In this document: positions 13,777 through 21,814 of the stretch, in pieces | How positions within the stretch are numbered: position 1 is the first letter of the stretch | Layout: each line of letters opens with the position of its first letter | IMG/VR virus record: IMGVR_UViG_3300023116_003677 | Coordinates: 1 to 26,876 of that record | Direction: 5' to 3' (one strand) | DNA: 26,876 nt | Source: a virus | Notes under the pieces: model-generated | Databases searched by the model: none | Seen by the model: only the letters and a program-made list of their open reading frames with translations | What the model was told of the DNA's origin: nothing | Position numbers and translations under genes: made by a program

Positions 13777-14684
13777 GTTTCAAAAAAATTATAGATGTCA
13801 AGTTTGGATAAGTCCATTCTTTGTGCATCAATGAAGAGTTGATTGTTTTCAGTTAGCAACTCTTCTGTAACTTGAGAGTAGTCATCAACAAAAAGAACAG
13901 GATAATCTTTAAACAAATGTTCAAGGTATGGAGTGCGTTTCATAACTGGCACTCTACGCATGTAGATAGTTTCCCAGTTTCTATGACAATCAATTGCATT
14001 TCCTCTAGGACAGAGAACAAATTTACAACTTCTCATCCTCTCAAGGAACGTTGAATAATCAACTCTCCCCTCGTCTACAACTGTCCACGAATAATTCTTA
14101 AATCTATCTCTAAGTCCTTTTCTTTCTGAATGCGAATCTTCACTAATGCTCACATGTAAAAGTTTGTGTGCATCAGACACACTCACTTTCATTTGTTCTT
14201 TAAGAATTTCAATTCTATTGTCTGCGGGAGTCATTCTTCTCTGAACACCATAAGGTGCTGCTACTACCTTTCCACCATGAGATACTGCATTAACAGCACA
14301 TATACGGACAACATTATCTGGAATGGATTCAAAAATATACTCATCAGTAGAAGTATCTTCTAGATTAGTAAAAATAATAAACTTCATGTCAGGGAAGTTC
14401 GCACAGAGTTTTAGAAGATTACTTCTCTGCATCATTGCACTAACAATTGGCCAATCCTGCGGTTTTACATCTTCTATTTTTCTTTCATACAAACGAATGT
14501 TGTCAATAAAAAGAGTCATATAATCACGACTCTTCTTGACTTCAAACATCTTAGAAATGAACTCTGTGTTAAACAGATTTGCATCTTTCATGAAGTGAGA
14601 ATAAATTCTTCCCCATTGTCCAGATTGCTCACCAAACGAATAATCACAGAGTTGAGACAATAAAACTCCTTCAATCAGTTCCAT
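13761..14684 (-). CDS. exostosin-like putative glycosyltransferase
   Basis: The C-terminal half of this 307-residue protein has FLERMRSCKFVLCPRGNAIDCHR, then NWETIYMRRVPVMKR. This follows the exostosin/GT47 pattern, where a 'KF-LCP-G' strand is followed by a residue-rich donor site and 'E-i--g-iPVi'. The N-terminal half is unassigned. There is no membrane segment. It overlaps the GT17 gene by 10 bases. The activity is inferred; a GT-B nucleotide-sugar transferase is most likely. Confidence 0.6.
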   Translation of the reverse strand: MELIEGVLLSQLCDYSFGEQSGQWGRIYSHFMKDANLFNTEFISKMFEVKKSRDYMTLFIDNIRLYERKIEDVKPQDWPIVSAMMQRSNLLKLCANFPDMKFIIFTNLEDTSTDEYIFESIPDNVVRICAVNAVSHGGKVVAAPYGVQRRMTPADNRIEILKEQMKVSVSDAHKLLHVSISEDSHSERKGLRDRFKNYSWTVVDEGRVDYSTFLERMRSCKFVLCPRGNAIDCHRNWETIYMRRVPVMKRTPYLEHLFKDYPVLFVDDYSQVTEELLTENNQLFIDAQRMDLSKLDIYNFFETWKKP

Positions 14685-15532
14685 GGTTTAATAAGATTGG
14701 TATATTTGTCTTGATTATTCCGAATATATTCAGGATAGGATTCATCAATAGGAACAGTTTTAATACCAATGTTTCTACCAAAAGGATCAATACCTTTTTC
14801 AATCCTCTCTTCTGCACTTGCAATATTGTGTGCAGTGTTGTTCTCAGTGTGCTCGTAAGAAGCAAGTTTTAATTTATAATTCTCAGCATCACCTAGGAAA
14901 CTAAAGTGCCAACCACCGTTCTCAATTCGATATGCATTGACATGATTTCCACGATGCTCATCAATCGTAGTTCCTTTTAGATATTTCCAAGTGCAGAGAC
15001 GAGTTCCCATCCAATCATCTTGATATAGGAAGTTCAGTTTAAAGTAATATGCATTACAAAGAGTGACATAATGATTATCAGGATTAAACCAAGAGGTATC
15101 TTCCAATACTAGTGGATTGATAATTTCATCAGCATCACTTGTCAGAATTAAATCTCCATCCTCTGGGCCTGCTTTTTCAATACCAAAGCAACTAGCATTT
15201 CGATTATAAACTGCTCGCTGGAAACGGATAGGAAGATTGATAAAAGGAGTTCCGTAAGGATCGATATCTTTATATGCAATATGAAACTTAGATCTCTCTA
15301 ACATATGAGAGAAGTCATTTGGAATCTCTTCAGTAATATTGTGAATAATTTTATGATTCCATTTAGCAAATCTACTCTTATTCTCCTCATAGTAAAGTGG
15401 TTTGGGATTGCCACTAACAGTCCAGGGAGATTCTGTAAGAACAAAGTAATCCACAACATCGTTGAGGATATTAAGTCTCATCTCAAGCAAGTCAAGTTCA
15501 TTAAAAAAGATGAACGAATCAAATACTCTCAT
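14675..15532 (-). CDS. glycosyltransferase family 17 protein
   Basis: The 285 residues match GT17 from the first residue: MRVFDSFIFFNELDLLEMRL, then DVVDYFVLTESPWTVSGNPKPL. Later come the metal-site motif LTSDADEIINP near 130-140 and GGWHFSFLGDAE near 207-218. The named GT17 enzyme is beta-1,4-mannosyl-glycoprotein beta-1,4-N-acetylglucosaminyltransferase, but bacterial and phage members probably use other acceptors. It is soluble here, lacking the eukaryotic membrane anchor. It overlaps the upstream gene by 14 bases. Confidence 0.9.
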   Translation of the reverse strand: MRVFDSFIFFNELDLLEMRLNILNDVVDYFVLTESPWTVSGNPKPLYYEENKSRFAKWNHKIIHNITEEIPNDFSHMLERSKFHIAYKDIDPYGTPFINLPIRFQRAVYNRNASCFGIEKAGPEDGDLILTSDADEIINPLVLEDTSWFNPDNHYVTLCNAYYFKLNFLYQDDWMGTRLCTWKYLKGTTIDEHRGNHVNAYRIENGGWHFSFLGDAENYKLKLASYEHTENNTAHNIASAEERIEKGIDPFGRNIGIKTVPIDESYPEYIRNNQDKYTNLIKPWN

Positions 15533-16322
15533 TTTGATACTCCAAAATAAATTTACGTTGTTCTTCGTTGTTTCTCCAAGTTTTTAACTCAATATAATTC
15601 CCAAGTTCCATCATATTAACCTCAACACCATCAGTCACAATTAACATCTCTGGATTTAAATGCTCATCAAGATAAAGATTTGTACAATAAAACTTTTGAA
15701 TGTTTGATGAACATAAAGCAGCTGCAACAGCAAATGTTCCAGTACCAGATGATGCCAAGTTCTTTGCTCTCATAAGAGTTGCAAAGTCTTCAGCAACCGA
15801 TTTAGATTGAACTGTTACCTTTTCAATTTTTCTAAGTTCGTCAACAATTGGATTATAGTTATCTGGTTCCGTTACCACAATAACTTTCTCATATTCTTCA
15901 ATCAGAGTTAGATAATAACAAAGAGGATTGGGAACATAATCATGAGGAGGATTATGTTCATGTGCAAAAATATCCCCACTGCGAATATGAATGACTATAG
16001 TATCCTCATCAAATGCATCATCTACAGAAAACTTAAATGCAGGAACAACATACTCTTTTGCAACCTGCCCAATGTTTTTATAAAGGTAGTTGATATTAAT
16101 ATCAAAGTCTTTATTGCTGGTGTTGTAATGGAAGAACCTATTTGGCCTTACCATCGTTTTTTCTTCTTGATTGACAGCAAACATTTCAATCAATTCATGA
16201 GGTGGAGTAAAGAACCCATCACCAGATAAAGAAGAATAAATTATACCATTACAAATTTGCTGTATGTTGTTTCCCAATCTACCATACCAATGAGAAACTG
16301 TATTTAATATCCTACTACTCAT
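15519..16322 (-). CDS. fucosyltransferase-fold protein (GT11-related)
   Basis: The 267-residue protein begins with SHWYGRLGNNIQQICNGIIY (10-29), matching the 'GxLGNQ' opening of GT11/GT23-type transferases. HIRSGDIF at 112-119 replaces HxRRxD, and ASSGTGTFAVAAALCSSN near 190-207 replaces the usual Trp-rich motif. It is the most divergent of four such proteins in the cluster. The ATGA overlap with the methyltransferase gene upstream couples its translation. The donor sugar is unknown. Confidence 0.7.
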   Translation of the reverse strand: MSSRILNTVSHWYGRLGNNIQQICNGIIYSSLSGDGFFTPPHELIEMFAVNQEEKTMVRPNRFFHYNTSNKDFDININYLYKNIGQVAKEYVVPAFKFSVDDAFDEDTIVIHIRSGDIFAHEHNPPHDYVPNPLCYYLTLIEEYEKVIVVTEPDNYNPIVDELRKIEKVTVQSKSVAEDFATLMRAKNLASSGTGTFAVAAALCSSNIQKFYCTNLYLDEHLNPEMLIVTDGVEVNMMELGNYIELKTWRNNEEQRKFILEYQNESI

Positions 16323-16945
16323 ATCAACTCTTGCCTAATATAAAAAGCATCACCCCAGGTTCCCCCCATCCAGTCAGTTTCTACTCTAATCATATCATAC
16401 TCTTTAAGAAATTCATCAATTTCTTCAATTAAAGCATTGTTTTCATACACCTCAGTATTATTAACTTCAGTATAAACACAATCAATTTTTTCTAAAGTTT
16501 TTCTTGCTCCTTTCAAAACCTCAAGTTCATATCCTTGAGTATCCATATTCAGAAAATTAAAGTCATGGTTCTCTGGAATCACAGAATCCATTGTTACCAT
16601 TTCAACGGTTTCTTTTCTATCAAAGATAATATTTGGATATTGCTCTAAAACATGTTTAGGATTCAAAATAGAACTGCAGAGTCCATCATCATTACATGTC
16701 ATCTCTACAGTTTCACAACTATTTCCTAAAGCCTTATTAATCAGAGTTACATTATCAAATCCAACTGACTCAACAACTGCAGACAATTTTTGAAATGGAA
16801 CTTTCTGGGGTTCAAATACAATCAGGTTGGTAACATTGTTCTTTTTATATGTTTCCATCTCCTGCCCAATGTGGCCACCGACGTGAATCACACCAGTGAC
16901 TTTTACACCATACTGTTTAACTAACGAAGCATAACTTAAAAGCAT
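16319..16945 (-). CDS. FkbM family methyltransferase
   Basis: This is a compact 208-residue SAM-dependent methyltransferase. Motif I is GVIHVGGHIGQEMETY at 18-33, followed by the acidic LIVFEPQKVPF at 41-51. The FkbM core then has DFNFLNMDTQGYELEVLKGA near 128-147. FkbM-type enzymes O-methylate sugars, among other substrates. Within the glycan operon, methylation of a sugar hydroxyl is the likely role. It starts 3 bases after the previous stop, the only non-overlapping junction of the operon. Confidence 0.85.
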   Translation of the reverse strand: MLLSYASLVKQYGVKVTGVIHVGGHIGQEMETYKKNNVTNLIVFEPQKVPFQKLSAVVESVGFDNVTLINKALGNSCETVEMTCNDDGLCSSILNPKHVLEQYPNIIFDRKETVEMVTMDSVIPENHDFNFLNMDTQGYELEVLKGARKTLEKIDCVYTEVNNTEVYENNALIEEIDEFLKEYDMIRVETDWMGGTWGDAFYIRQELI

Positions 16946-16948
16946 TTA

Positions 16949-17638
16949 TCAACCTCCAAAGATACATTCCGTTGACTCTTTTGAGAGTCTACTTTTTTGA
17001 ACAAACTTTTCTACAATCTCTGCATCAACTACAGTTGGATCGACGTACCAATCTTCATATGGATTATTCTGATTAGCAACATTACGAACAACTAGTTGAT
17101 AACCTTTTGATAGAAGAATCTCCATTGCTTCTTCTCCAGCGTCTGGGCCATCCTTATACACGTCTGTTTCATAAGTGATTACAGAGAAACGATAATCATC
17201 CAGAGGAAGTGCTTTCAGAGCATTCAGAGTTTGCCATGCTGGTTCAATATCAACCTGAAGATAATCAATCTGTCTAGGATAATTCCTTTCTTCAAACAAT
17301 TTTTTATAATCAAAGGTTGTTGCATCAGCACAGATACACTTGTTCTCTCTCAGAGAATTGAATTCACCAATCTTAGATTCATCAAGTTCAAAGGAAACTC
17401 CATTCCAACCAAACTGTGTTTCAAGGAGATATGAATTGCTAATGATTACTGGATGATCGGCACCAATCTCAACATATGTTCCGCTCCTTTTTCCATCTAG
17501 AATACTCAAAGCAAACATATCCTGAAATGCCTGAGAATAATTATTCTCAATGTCTTCAACTCCAGGAAACTTGTAACGAAGTTTTTCTAAATCGGATTTA
17601 AAATACCGATTGCAATCTGGGAATGTAAATTCAGTCAT
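16949..17638 (-). CDS. FkbM-like SAM-dependent methyltransferase
   Basis: GTYVEIGADHPVIISNS gives the SAM-binding loop at about residues 54-70, and WNGVSFELDESK follows with the acidic residue that binds the ribose. QIDYLQVDIEPAWQTLNALK near 120-139 matches the FkbM 'D-D-eG-E---l' region. The length is 229 residues from ATG 17638, which shares its A with the upstream stop (TGATG); the in-frame TTG at 17650 is less likely. Two methyltransferases in one operon suggest two methylated positions, or two sugars, in the final glycan. Confidence 0.8.
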   Translation of the reverse strand: MTEFTFPDCNRYFKSDLEKLRYKFPGVEDIENNYSQAFQDMFALSILDGKRSGTYVEIGADHPVIISNSYLLETQFGWNGVSFELDESKIGEFNSLRENKCICADATTFDYKKLFEERNYPRQIDYLQVDIEPAWQTLNALKALPLDDYRFSVITYETDVYKDGPDAGEEAMEILLSKGYQLVVRNVANQNNPYEDWYVDPTVVDAEIVEKFVQKSRLSKESTECIFGG

Positions 17639-18630
17639 CAGTTTTTCCAATAATCGTAAATGTCTTTTGTGATTTCATAATCCATATTCTTTACCTTTCT
17701 GTTTGGTTGTTTTATAGCCCAAACAAACATAGAATCAATCAACTCTTCAAGGTTAGTTTCATCCTTAAAGTCTAGCATAGTTTTTGCTTTTGTATGATCG
17801 CAATAGGCATGTTTAACCTCATGACGTGGTTCTCCATGTTCAATCGGAACTTCATACCCATACTTTCTACCAATCTTTTGAACTGCTTCAGCAACCTCAT
17901 TTAAACTGAAATGCTTGTCTGCACCAATGTTAAATGTTTCGCCATCATGTTCTGTCAAAAGTCTATCAAATGGTTCCATGTAATATTTGATATCAGAGAA
18001 CGCACGAGTCTGTTCCCCATCACCATATACAAGGATTGGTTGTCCATTCAAAGTTTTGCGAATAAAGATACCAATTACATTACGATACTTATCCCAAATG
18101 TTTTGATAGATACCAAGAACATTATGAGGACGAACAATATTATATCGAAGTCCAAACTGCTCATGAGCCAGTTTCAAATCACACTCTACAGCATACTTTG
18201 CAATACCATAAGGATCAATAGGTTGAGGACGCTTATCTTCAGTGAACGGAGGTTCTTGTTCACCATAAACTGCCATGCTTGAAGTAAAGATAAACTTAGT
18301 ATTATGAGCAACACACTCATTAATCAAATTAGCAGAGCAGATAAGGTTGTTTCTATAGTTGAAATTGCGAATAAAAGGAGACAAACCCTCAGCAGCATAA
18401 GCGGCAAAGTGAAAAAGAACATCTGGTTTATGCTCTTCAAACAACTCTACAACTTTCTTTCTTCTTTCTAAGTCAAACTTTGCAAAGGTAAACTTCTCTC
18501 CTTTGGGCAGAAATGCTTTATACCCTCCAGAGAGATCATCAATACCAATAACTTCATGGCCATTAGCAAGTAAGTGTCTTGTGTAGTTTGCGCCAAGCAA
18601 ACCAGCACATCCAGTTACAAAAATTTTCAT
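17638..18630 (-). CDS. NAD-dependent epimerase, GalE/UDP-glucose 4-epimerase-like
   Basis: This is an extended SDR of 330 residues. The Rossmann motif is VTGCAGLLGANYTRHL at 5-20, followed by IDDLSGG. TSSMAVYG supplies the catalytic Ser region, and DPYGIAKYAVE the Tyr-Lys pair, near 140-150. The later VYGDGEQTRAFSDIKY and FNIGADKHFSL match GalE-type sugar epimerases. The length agrees with GalE. It overlaps both neighbours by one base (TGATG). The exact sugar (UDP-Glc/GlcNAc or another) is not fixed by sequence. Confidence 0.88.
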   Translation of the reverse strand: MKIFVTGCAGLLGANYTRHLLANGHEVIGIDDLSGGYKAFLPKGEKFTFAKFDLERRKKVVELFEEHKPDVLFHFAAYAAEGLSPFIRNFNYRNNLICSANLINECVAHNTKFIFTSSMAVYGEQEPPFTEDKRPQPIDPYGIAKYAVECDLKLAHEQFGLRYNIVRPHNVLGIYQNIWDKYRNVIGIFIRKTLNGQPILVYGDGEQTRAFSDIKYYMEPFDRLLTEHDGETFNIGADKHFSLNEVAEAVQKIGRKYGYEVPIEHGEPRHEVKHAYCDHTKAKTMLDFKDETNLEELIDSMFVWAIKQPNRKVKNMDYEITKDIYDYWKN

Positions 18631-19484
18631 CAGTATCCATACTCCTTTTTCATTTCAGCGAAAACTTTTGCGATTCCATCACCTAGATTTGTTTTTGGCA
18701 ACCACCATCCTTGAATATAGTTGTCTGCTTCGTTTCTCTTATCCATCTGAACACTATCTTTAGCTAATCCAGGTTTGATTTTTACATCATACTTTCCAAT
18801 CAAATTGAATTGCCCCTGAATAATCTCAGCAACGCTTTTAATCGATTCTGAGCGGAAGGAAGTAATGTGAAGAGGATCTGTTGATTTGAAGTCTGCATAA
18901 TGTTCCATTACAGTTTCAAGTGCTTCACAACAATCTTCAGCGTAGAGGAACTGTCTTTCTTCAGTACCATCAGTGAGCATTTCAAACTCACCTTCCTCAA
19001 ATCCACGTTTAATAAAGTCGGTGATTACATGAGATTTTTCATGATCTTTCTCAATACCATAGACATTCCAGAACTTAACAATCAGTCCGCCAAGATTTTG
19101 GGTGTACATTTCACCAACACGCTTCATAACTCCATATGGTGAGTAAGACATGTTACTCATCTGAGAGGAAGCAAACACAAATGGCTTACGGTATTCTTGC
19201 AAATACTGGAATACATTTGCCATCATCCGCGTATTGTTATTGATAAACTCATAGGTATGCTGATACTTTTTCAGATACCTAGAACCACCAACATCAAAAG
19301 CAAGGAAGAATACAAAGTCAGCAAGACGAATGTCATGCATGAGTTTTGTATTAGGAATCGTTCTCAAATCATACTCTTCGCCATTAGTAACATCAAACTC
19401 AGTTACTTCATGTCCTTTTGTACGTAGATAATCTGTCAGATAGGCACCAATTTGCCCCGCAGAACCAAGGATTAATACTTTCAT
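18630..19484 (-). CDS. NAD-dependent sugar epimerase/dehydratase
   Basis: This is an extended SDR of 284 residues. The nucleotide-binding motif GSAGQIGAYLTDYLR lies at 7-21, and ASSQMSNMSYSPYGVMKRVGE near 105-125 carries the Ser/Tyr/Lys catalytic set. LTDGTEERQFLYAEDCCEA is the usual 'G-g-q-Rdfiyv-D' sugar-binding stretch. Many residues after the Rossmann motif differ from GalE, so it is a separate specificity from its two neighbours. ATGA overlap upstream and TGATG downstream. Confidence 0.85.
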   Translation of the reverse strand: MKVLILGSAGQIGAYLTDYLRTKGHEVTEFDVTNGEEYDLRTIPNTKLMHDIRLADFVFFLAFDVGGSRYLKKYQHTYEFINNNTRMMANVFQYLQEYRKPFVFASSQMSNMSYSPYGVMKRVGEMYTQNLGGLIVKFWNVYGIEKDHEKSHVITDFIKRGFEEGEFEMLTDGTEERQFLYAEDCCEALETVMEHYADFKSTDPLHITSFRSESIKSVAEIIQGQFNLIGKYDVKIKPGLAKDSVQMDKRNEADNYIQGWWLPKTNLGDGIAKVFAEMKKEYGY

Positions 19485-20527
19485 CGATTTTTAATTTGCT
19501 CCTGAATCCAGTTATAAGTCTTGCGAATACCCTCTTCCAAAGTCTGAGAATAATCCCAATCCAGTTTCTCACGAATCAAATCATTATTTGAGTTGCGCCC
19601 ACGAACTCCCAGAGGCCCATCAATATGAATCTTTTGAACTTCTTTACTAGCAACCTTAGCAGCAGTCTCTACCAGTTGATTAATAGTAACCATCTCTTCA
19701 GAACCAATGTTGACTGGCCCCATGAAATCACTATCCATCAATCGTCTAGTTGCTTCAATACATTCGTCAATGAACAGGAAGGAACGAGTTTGTAAACCGT
19801 CTCCCCACACCTCGATTGCTCCACCATCCTCTGGGAGGTAAGCCACTTTACGGCAGATTGCAGCTGGAGCCTTCTCTCTTCCACCCTCCCAGGTGCCCTC
19901 TGGCCCAAAGATATTATGGTAGCGGGCAACACGAACAGGAATACTATAATTCCTATTATATGCAAAATAGAGTCGCTCAGAGAATAGTTTTTCCCATCCA
20001 TATTCGGAATCGGGGTTAGCGGGGTATGCGGATTCTTCACGGCAGTCGGGGTTGTCAGGATCCAGTTGATTGTGCTCTGGATACATGCAAGCAGAACCAG
20101 AGTAGAAGATTTTTGTTTTGTTCAGTTCAGTCAACTCATTCAACTTTTGCTGCTCATCAAGAACATTCAGGTTGATAGTTACTGAGTTATGCATAATATC
20201 TGCATCGTTCTCTCCAGTGAAAACGAAACCTGCTCCACCCATATCAGCAGCAAACTGATAGATTTCATCAAAAGGTTCTGCAAATTTATCAGCAATGTCT
20301 TTATAGAAATTGCCAAGATATCCGGTAAATCTAATGGCACGGTGAACAAGATTTACATCACGAAGATCTCCAATAACAAACTCATTTGCTTTCGTAGAAG
20401 AAAACTCAGGGTACTTTAAGTCAACTCCACGAACCCAATATCCCTCTTCGCGGAGACGCTTTACCATATGACTTCCAATAAAGCCACCAGCACCAAGCAC
20501 AAGTGCTGTTTTCTTATAATCGCTCAT
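19481..20527 (-). CDS. GDP-mannose 3,5-epimerase-like protein
   Basis: The 348-residue SDR matches plant-type GDP-mannose 3,5-epimerase (GME) along most of its length. GAGGFIGSH is at 12-20, ADMGGAGFVFTGENDADIMH at 94-113, YSGSACMYPE at 142-151 with the catalytic C147, and SEYGWEKL with Y176 and K180. FGPEGTWEGGREKAPAA (207-223) and WGDGLQTRSFLFIDECIEA follow. GME converts GDP-D-mannose into GDP-L-galactose and GDP-L-gulose. It is the first gene of the 18-gene operon and would supply its activated sugar. No clear Shine-Dalgarno precedes the ATG, while structured RNA, a terminator and a TATAAT box do. Confidence 0.88.
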   Translation of the reverse strand: MSDYKKTALVLGAGGFIGSHMVKRLREEGYWVRGVDLKYPEFSSTKANEFVIGDLRDVNLVHRAIRFTGYLGNFYKDIADKFAEPFDEIYQFAADMGGAGFVFTGENDADIMHNSVTINLNVLDEQQKLNELTELNKTKIFYSGSACMYPEHNQLDPDNPDCREESAYPANPDSEYGWEKLFSERLYFAYNRNYSIPVRVARYHNIFGPEGTWEGGREKAPAAICRKVAYLPEDGGAIEVWGDGLQTRSFLFIDECIEATRRLMDSDFMGPVNIGSEEMVTINQLVETAAKVASKEVQKIHIDGPLGVRGRNSNNDLIREKLDWDYSQTLEEGIRKTYNWIQEQIKNR

Positions 20528-20553
20528 GAAATGTGAAAACTCATATATTATGT

Positions 20554-20582
20554 ATTATACAAAAAAAGGATGGTTTATGCAA
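20554..20582 (-). promoter_or_regulatory. possible sigma70 promoter for the glycan operon
   Basis: A perfect TATAAT (20554-20559) lies 17 bases from TTGCAT (20577-20582), which matches the -35 consensus at only 3 of 6 positions. The start site would be about 20 bases before the epimerase ATG. It overlaps the terminator T-run, so the operon could start here or be fed by read-through. Confidence 0.4.
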
Positions 20583-20590
20583 CCATCCTT
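20561..20590 (-). terminator. rho-independent terminator or attenuator upstream of the glycan operon
   Basis: On the minus strand a perfect 10-bp stem (AAGGATGGTT / AACCATCCTT, loop of 5) is followed by TTTTTTT. It lies between the structured region and the epimerase ATG, so it may end the 245-aa gene transcript or act as the expression platform of the RNA element before it. Confidence 0.85.
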
Positions 20591-20597
20591 GATTCCG

Positions 20598-20696
20598 TTT
20601 AGGTATGCAGGCTCGCCACTTGCCCTTTGACTGGAGGCAAGAAACCAGGCGGGAGTTATCCCATCCGCACCACCAGTTCTTATGGAAAAACTGGAA
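20598..20696 (-). ncRNA. candidate wcaG-type structured RNA (5' leader of the epimerase operon)
   Basis: The gap between the 245-aa gene and the epimerase gene holds several hairpins on the minus strand: CCAGTT...AACTGG (20674-20695), GGGATAACTCCC (20651-20662), and CTTGCC...GGCAAG (20619-20641). CCAG in the last loop could pair with CTGG just upstream to form a pseudoknot. The wcaG RNA motif is a cis-regulatory RNA reported from cyanophages, upstream of exopolysaccharide epimerase (wcaG) and high-light genes. Location and context fit it well. I could not compare with the covariance model, so the assignment is a hypothesis. Confidence 0.45.
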
Positions 20697-20698
20697 AC

Positions 20699-21436
20699 CT
20701 ATTTAAGGAAATGAAATGGACACTTAGACTCTTTATTTTTAAAGAGGAGATTTTTAATAGATTGTGGTATGTTTCCATGGAAATGATATATAACTCCTGA
20801 TGTTCTAGATGCCTTTCTAAGTATTTCCTCTGGTGGTTCTGCCTTTCTAACAATAAATCCATCATCAAAATTTGATGAATAGAAAGATAATTGGGCGATA
20901 GGATCACCACGTTTGATGATAACTGGTTTATCAGTATCAACTACATCAAATGCAAAACTAATAGGGCGAACCCAATTGGATAGATTAAACCAACCACCGA
21001 CACAAACTAAATTATTATTCAATGATGATAAAGGGTGTGGTTTTTGTTCTAACCAAATATTTTTTTGCTTAGTCCAAATAAGAAACCTAGGAATGTTTAA
21101 TTGAAGTGTTGTTCTTTCTGGAGAACACCATAGTCCTTTTGCATCAAACGTAGGCGAGAAATATGTGTTAAATTCTTCTTGGGTAATGTTTGGACACTTA
21201 ATGTATTTTTGCTTGGTATCAATATAGATGTGTAGATCAACTGGAGATCTAACTGTATAAAGTCTATTTGATTTGTGTTTCCAAGCAGGACAAACAGAAT
21301 ATACAGCATTGCTCGGACTTTGACTGTATTCTGATTCTAGATCAAACCCAACACCATCTAATGAAAATGGTGAATTGAGAATTGCACCATGTCCTTCTCC
21401 ATGATACTGGATATACTCGATTAGTTTATTTTTCAC
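20699..21436 (-). CDS. hypothetical protein (245 aa), beta-rich
   Basis: The product is soluble, with many short hydrophobic beta-like stretches and features such as CPAWKHKSNRLYTVRSPVDLHIYID. An IIKRGDPIAQLSFY segment near 175-188 superficially recalls the 'KGDRIAQL' strand of dUTPase-like folds. The rest does not follow dUTPase, and the family could equally be DUF6065-like. It is a single-gene unit in front of the terminator. Homologues occur, to my knowledge, in phages, but I do not name a function. A weak Shine-Dalgarno (GTGAAAA) precedes the ATG. Confidence 0.7.
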   Translation of the reverse strand: MKNKLIEYIQYHGEGHGAILNSPFSLDGVGFDLESEYSQSPSNAVYSVCPAWKHKSNRLYTVRSPVDLHIYIDTKQKYIKCPNITQEEFNTYFSPTFDAKGLWCSPERTTLQLNIPRFLIWTKQKNIWLEQKPHPLSSLNNNLVCVGGWFNLSNWVRPISFAFDVVDTDKPVIIKRGDPIAQLSFYSSNFDDGFIVRKAEPPEEILRKASRTSGVIYHFHGNIPQSIKNLLFKNKESKCPFHFLK

Positions 21437-21477
21437 TTTGCATCAGAAACAAAACTATTAATATGGCAAGAAAACTA

Positions 21478-21696
21478 TCAGAGATTCTTTGCTGCTCCAG
21501 GTGATGCTTGTTTTAGGACTGCAATCACTTCAGCAAGTTTTGCTTCAAGTGCTGCGATTTTTCCTTCATCTGCACCACCACCACAAGGAGTATGTGCTTG
21601 CGCTTCTAATTTTTGAAGTCTTGATTCAACTTCAACATCATATTTCGACATTGCCGCACCGCTTGAGGATTTTGCTGCTGTTCCTTTTGTTGCCAT
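21478..21696 (-). CDS. small coiled-coil late protein (72 aa)
   Basis: The N-terminus MATKGTAAKSSSGAAMSKYD is low-complexity. It is followed by two heptad-like segments, YDVEVESRLQKLEAQA and GKIAALEAKLAEVIAVLKQA, separated by a CGGG turn. This predicts a short helical hairpin or coiled coil. A CTAAATA late box 22 bases upstream suggests late expression, so a virion or scaffold peptide is plausible. AAAGGA is inside the gene, but the leader has no strong Shine-Dalgarno. The family is not recognised. Confidence 0.7.
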   Translation of the reverse strand: MATKGTAAKSSSGAAMSKYDVEVESRLQKLEAQAHTPCGGGADEGKIAALEAKLAEVIAVLKQASPGAAKNL

Positions 21697-21718
21697 GTTT
21701 AAGAATTAACTCTTGAGT

Positions 21719-21725
21719 TATTTAG
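21719..21725 (-). promoter_or_regulatory. T4-type late promoter box (CTAAATA)
   Basis: The minus strand reads ACTAAATAAC, placed 22 bases before the ATG of the coiled-coil gene. That is the spacing seen for the other late boxes in this window at 1352 and 24973. Confidence 0.6.
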
Positions 21726-21727
21726 TT

Positions 21728-21814
21728 TTAAGGGGTCTTTATGACTCCACCAGTTCTGTTATAGTCCATCCGTGACTGAGGGGGGTATCCCGACCAGGGC
21801 AGGTTTAAAGTCAC
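21728..21814 (-). CDS. possible 28-aa ORF in an otherwise non-coding gap
   Basis: From GTG 21814 a frame reads to TAA 21728 and gives MTLNLPWSGYPPQSRMDYNR, then TGGVIKTP. It has no clear Shine-Dalgarno. The residue mix is not obviously random, but the stretch also has RNA-like inverted repeats (AGTC...GACT near 21811-21825, GGAGTC...GACCCC near 21733-21750). It contains the 11-mer AGAACTGGTGG that also occurs in the candidate wcaG RNA. It is equally likely to be a leader or a structured RNA. Confidence 0.3.
   Translation of the reverse strand: MTLNLPWSGYPPQSRMDYNRTGGVIKTP

Noticed and set aside
13784-13801. TTGACA near TATAAT before the DUF3431-like gene
   Set aside because: Only 2 bases separate the boxes, and they lie in the coding region of the exostosin-like gene.
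20699-21436. dUTPase identity from the GDPIAQL segment
   Set aside because: The other dUTPase motifs are missing and the length is too great; only this one strand is similar.
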